The position numbers were made by a program, and so were the translations under genes. Shown piece after piece: positions 31,123-31,979 of a stretch of 31,979 nt of DNA; position 1 is the first letter of the stretch, and every line of letters begins with the position of its first letter. Source of the stretch: a virus; the IMG/VR virus record IMGVR_UViG_3300022591_000041, positions 1 to 31,979 of that record, one strand, 5' to 3'. Under the pieces are notes generated by a model. The model worked only from the letters and a program-made list of their open reading frames with translations, searched no databases and was not told the DNA's origin.

Positions 31123-31823
31123 TTAGTTCGCCTCTTGATTAACTCATCGCGCTCTCCCTGCAATGCAGAGAAAGTTGCGACGCCTTGCTTGCGTTTGAGA
31201 TGCGGAATGTTATTGACAACGATGCCAACTTTATTGTTCGACATTGTTGCGGCCAATAAATCATCTTCCTCTTGGTCGGTGTAGCCCGCATCAATCAATG
31301 ATTCGATAGTCGGGAAGACATCAGCATGACGGTCATGATTCTTATCAACCAACTTGTCTTGCTTGCCACCCATTGAATAGATAATGACGAAGTTGTTCGG
31401 CAGGCTCTTCGACTTAACCATGCCAACCTCTTTGGTGTAAGCGTAAAAAAATACATCCGGCGTCGCCTCTGCGATTCGTATCCAAGCATCAAGGTAAGGC
31501 TCAATGAAGAAGTCGCCTGAATCATGAATGCGAACTTTCTTGCCGTCGCGATATCGCTTTGCCTTCAACTCTTCAATCATCGAGGCTTCCCAGCCATTAA
31601 TATCATCGAGAATCATCTTCAACTTCGCGACATGCGCCGCCTTCACATTGCTGAATCGATAAGTCCCGACTCGCGCATAACAAAGGTTCGCGCATATGCC
31701 GGCATTAGGACAAGTCAAGATATTGCCATGCCCTTCGACGCGCGCATTCAATGCAGGCAACGACCAAGTAAAGATGCCCGACTTCGCGAGTTCGCGGTTG
31801 CCATTAGTCAGCAGATACTTCAC
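31119..31823 (-). CDS. GP88-like protein
   Basis: The 234-residue product is like the GP88 family named after mycobacteriophage L5 gene product 88: TCPNAGICANLCYARVGTYR, RIHDSGDFFIEPYLDAW and DVFFYAYTKEVGMVKS. The conserved Cys cluster C-x5-C-x3-C-Y-A and the R-I-H-D-S-G-D-F motif are the family marks. Its biochemical role is unknown. The GTG at 31823 overlaps the upstream stop (GTGA) behind AGGTGG; a TTG at 31838 would add five residues. It is widespread in actinophages, which supports the host inference. Confidence 0.78.
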   Translation of the reverse strand: MKYLLTNGNRELAKSGIFTWSLPALNARVEGHGNILTCPNAGICANLCYARVGTYRFSNVKAAHVAKLKMILDDINGWEASMIEELKAKRYRDGKKVRIHDSGDFFIEPYLDAWIRIAEATPDVFFYAYTKEVGMVKSKSLPNNFVIIYSMGGKQDKLVDKNHDRHADVFPTIESLIDAGYTDQEEDDLLAATMSNNKVGIVVNNIPHLKRKQGVATFSALQGERDELIKRRTK

Positions 31824-31979
31824 TTGCCACCTAGCCAATTGATATCTCTCAATGGCTCAACGATGTCTAGATAGTCCAGCACCTTGATTACGTCGCAGGG
31901 CCACTCCACGTAATACTCGCCACAACCGCACCTATCGCAGTGTGGCGATTCTTCCCCTGTCTTATTCCACCATTCGTTG
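31820..31979 (-). CDS. Hypothetical Cys-rich protein (start outside window)
   Basis: The frame is open from the window edge to the TGA at 31820-31822; 52 residues are visible. The segment SPHCDRCGCGEYYVEWPC suggests a zinc ribbon, followed by an acidic helix (VIKVLDYLDIVEPLRDI). It overlaps the GP88-like start by four bases. No family recognised. Confidence 0.6.
   Translation of the reverse strand, partial: NEWWNKTGEESPHCDRCGCGEYYVEWPCDVIKVLDYLDIVEPLRDINWLGGK

Noticed and set aside
1-31979. tRNA genes, CRISPR arrays, insertion sequences, integrase or attachment site
   Set aside because: I looked for cloverleaf-like arms, regularly spaced repeats, transposase or integrase motifs and saw none.

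Overview
The window is part of the genome of a tailed bacteriophage with a long non-contractile tail (siphovirus type). The left two thirds (1-20675) is a plus-strand virion module: terminase end, portal, protease, capsid, neck, tail tube, tape measure, tail tip and fibres, lysis genes. The right third (20877-31979) is almost entirely minus strand and carries accessory and DNA-metabolism genes. The host is probably an actinobacterium. The evidence is an Rpf-type lysozyme domain, a GP88-like gene, many small Cys-rich proteins of the kind seen in actinophages, and an HTH plus metallophosphoesterase pair after the structural genes. The moderate base composition differs from GC-rich Mycobacterium or Streptomyces phages and would suit a freshwater actinobacterium, but this is inference. 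I see no integrase, repressor, tRNA, CRISPR array or insertion sequence.

Virion block: terminase large subunit end (1-482), portal fused to a MuF domain (490-3228), capsid protease with acidic scaffold-like tail (3236-4666), major capsid protein with an inserted Ig-like domain (4681-6342), a strong hairpin, then a small ORF, a zinc-ribbon protein, head-tail adaptor, tail-terminator candidate, two small proteins, tail tube (8780-9802), a tail assembly chaperone with a clear -1 frameshift site (9820-10412), an HK97-gp10-like neck protein, tape measure (10901-12709) and tail tip/fibre proteins to 19403. A lysis cassette (15734-16674) sits within the fibre genes. An HTH protein and a metallophosphoesterase close the block, followed by two hairpins at the point where plus- and minus-strand transcription converge.

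Minus-strand block, in transcription order from the right edge: partial Zn protein, GP88-like, winged-helix protein, Zn protein, HNH endonuclease, VRR-NUC nuclease, small membrane protein, Rpf-like lysozyme, YqaJ-type exonuclease; then a promoter (27985-28014) and an operon of Cys-rich proteins ending at a perfect 12-bp hairpin (26235-26268), followed by a small protein and a proteasome-like Ntn hydrolase. A second copy of the same promoter (24841-24870) drives an amidoligase, a class II glutamine amidotransferase and three unknown genes. One gene, a YiiX-type papain-like hydrolase (24995-25522), runs on the plus strand inside this block and overlaps the Ntn-hydrolase gene tail to tail.

The most striking feature is in the amidoligase operon. 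The intergenic spacers at 22742-22800 and 22355-22414 each fold as a type II hammerhead ribozyme on the minus strand: CUGAUGA and GAAA core, GUC cleavage site, GNRA-capped stem III, a stem I of different sequence in each copy, and a possible covarying loop I pseudoknot. Each lies 56-57 nt upstream of the next start codon, so the operon mRNA may cut itself between cistrons. A second genome-wide signal is that GATC and AGCT were not found anywhere in the 32 kb, which suggests restriction-site avoidance. No gene-free stretch exceeds about 300 bases; the longest (20676-20876) holds the convergent hairpins.
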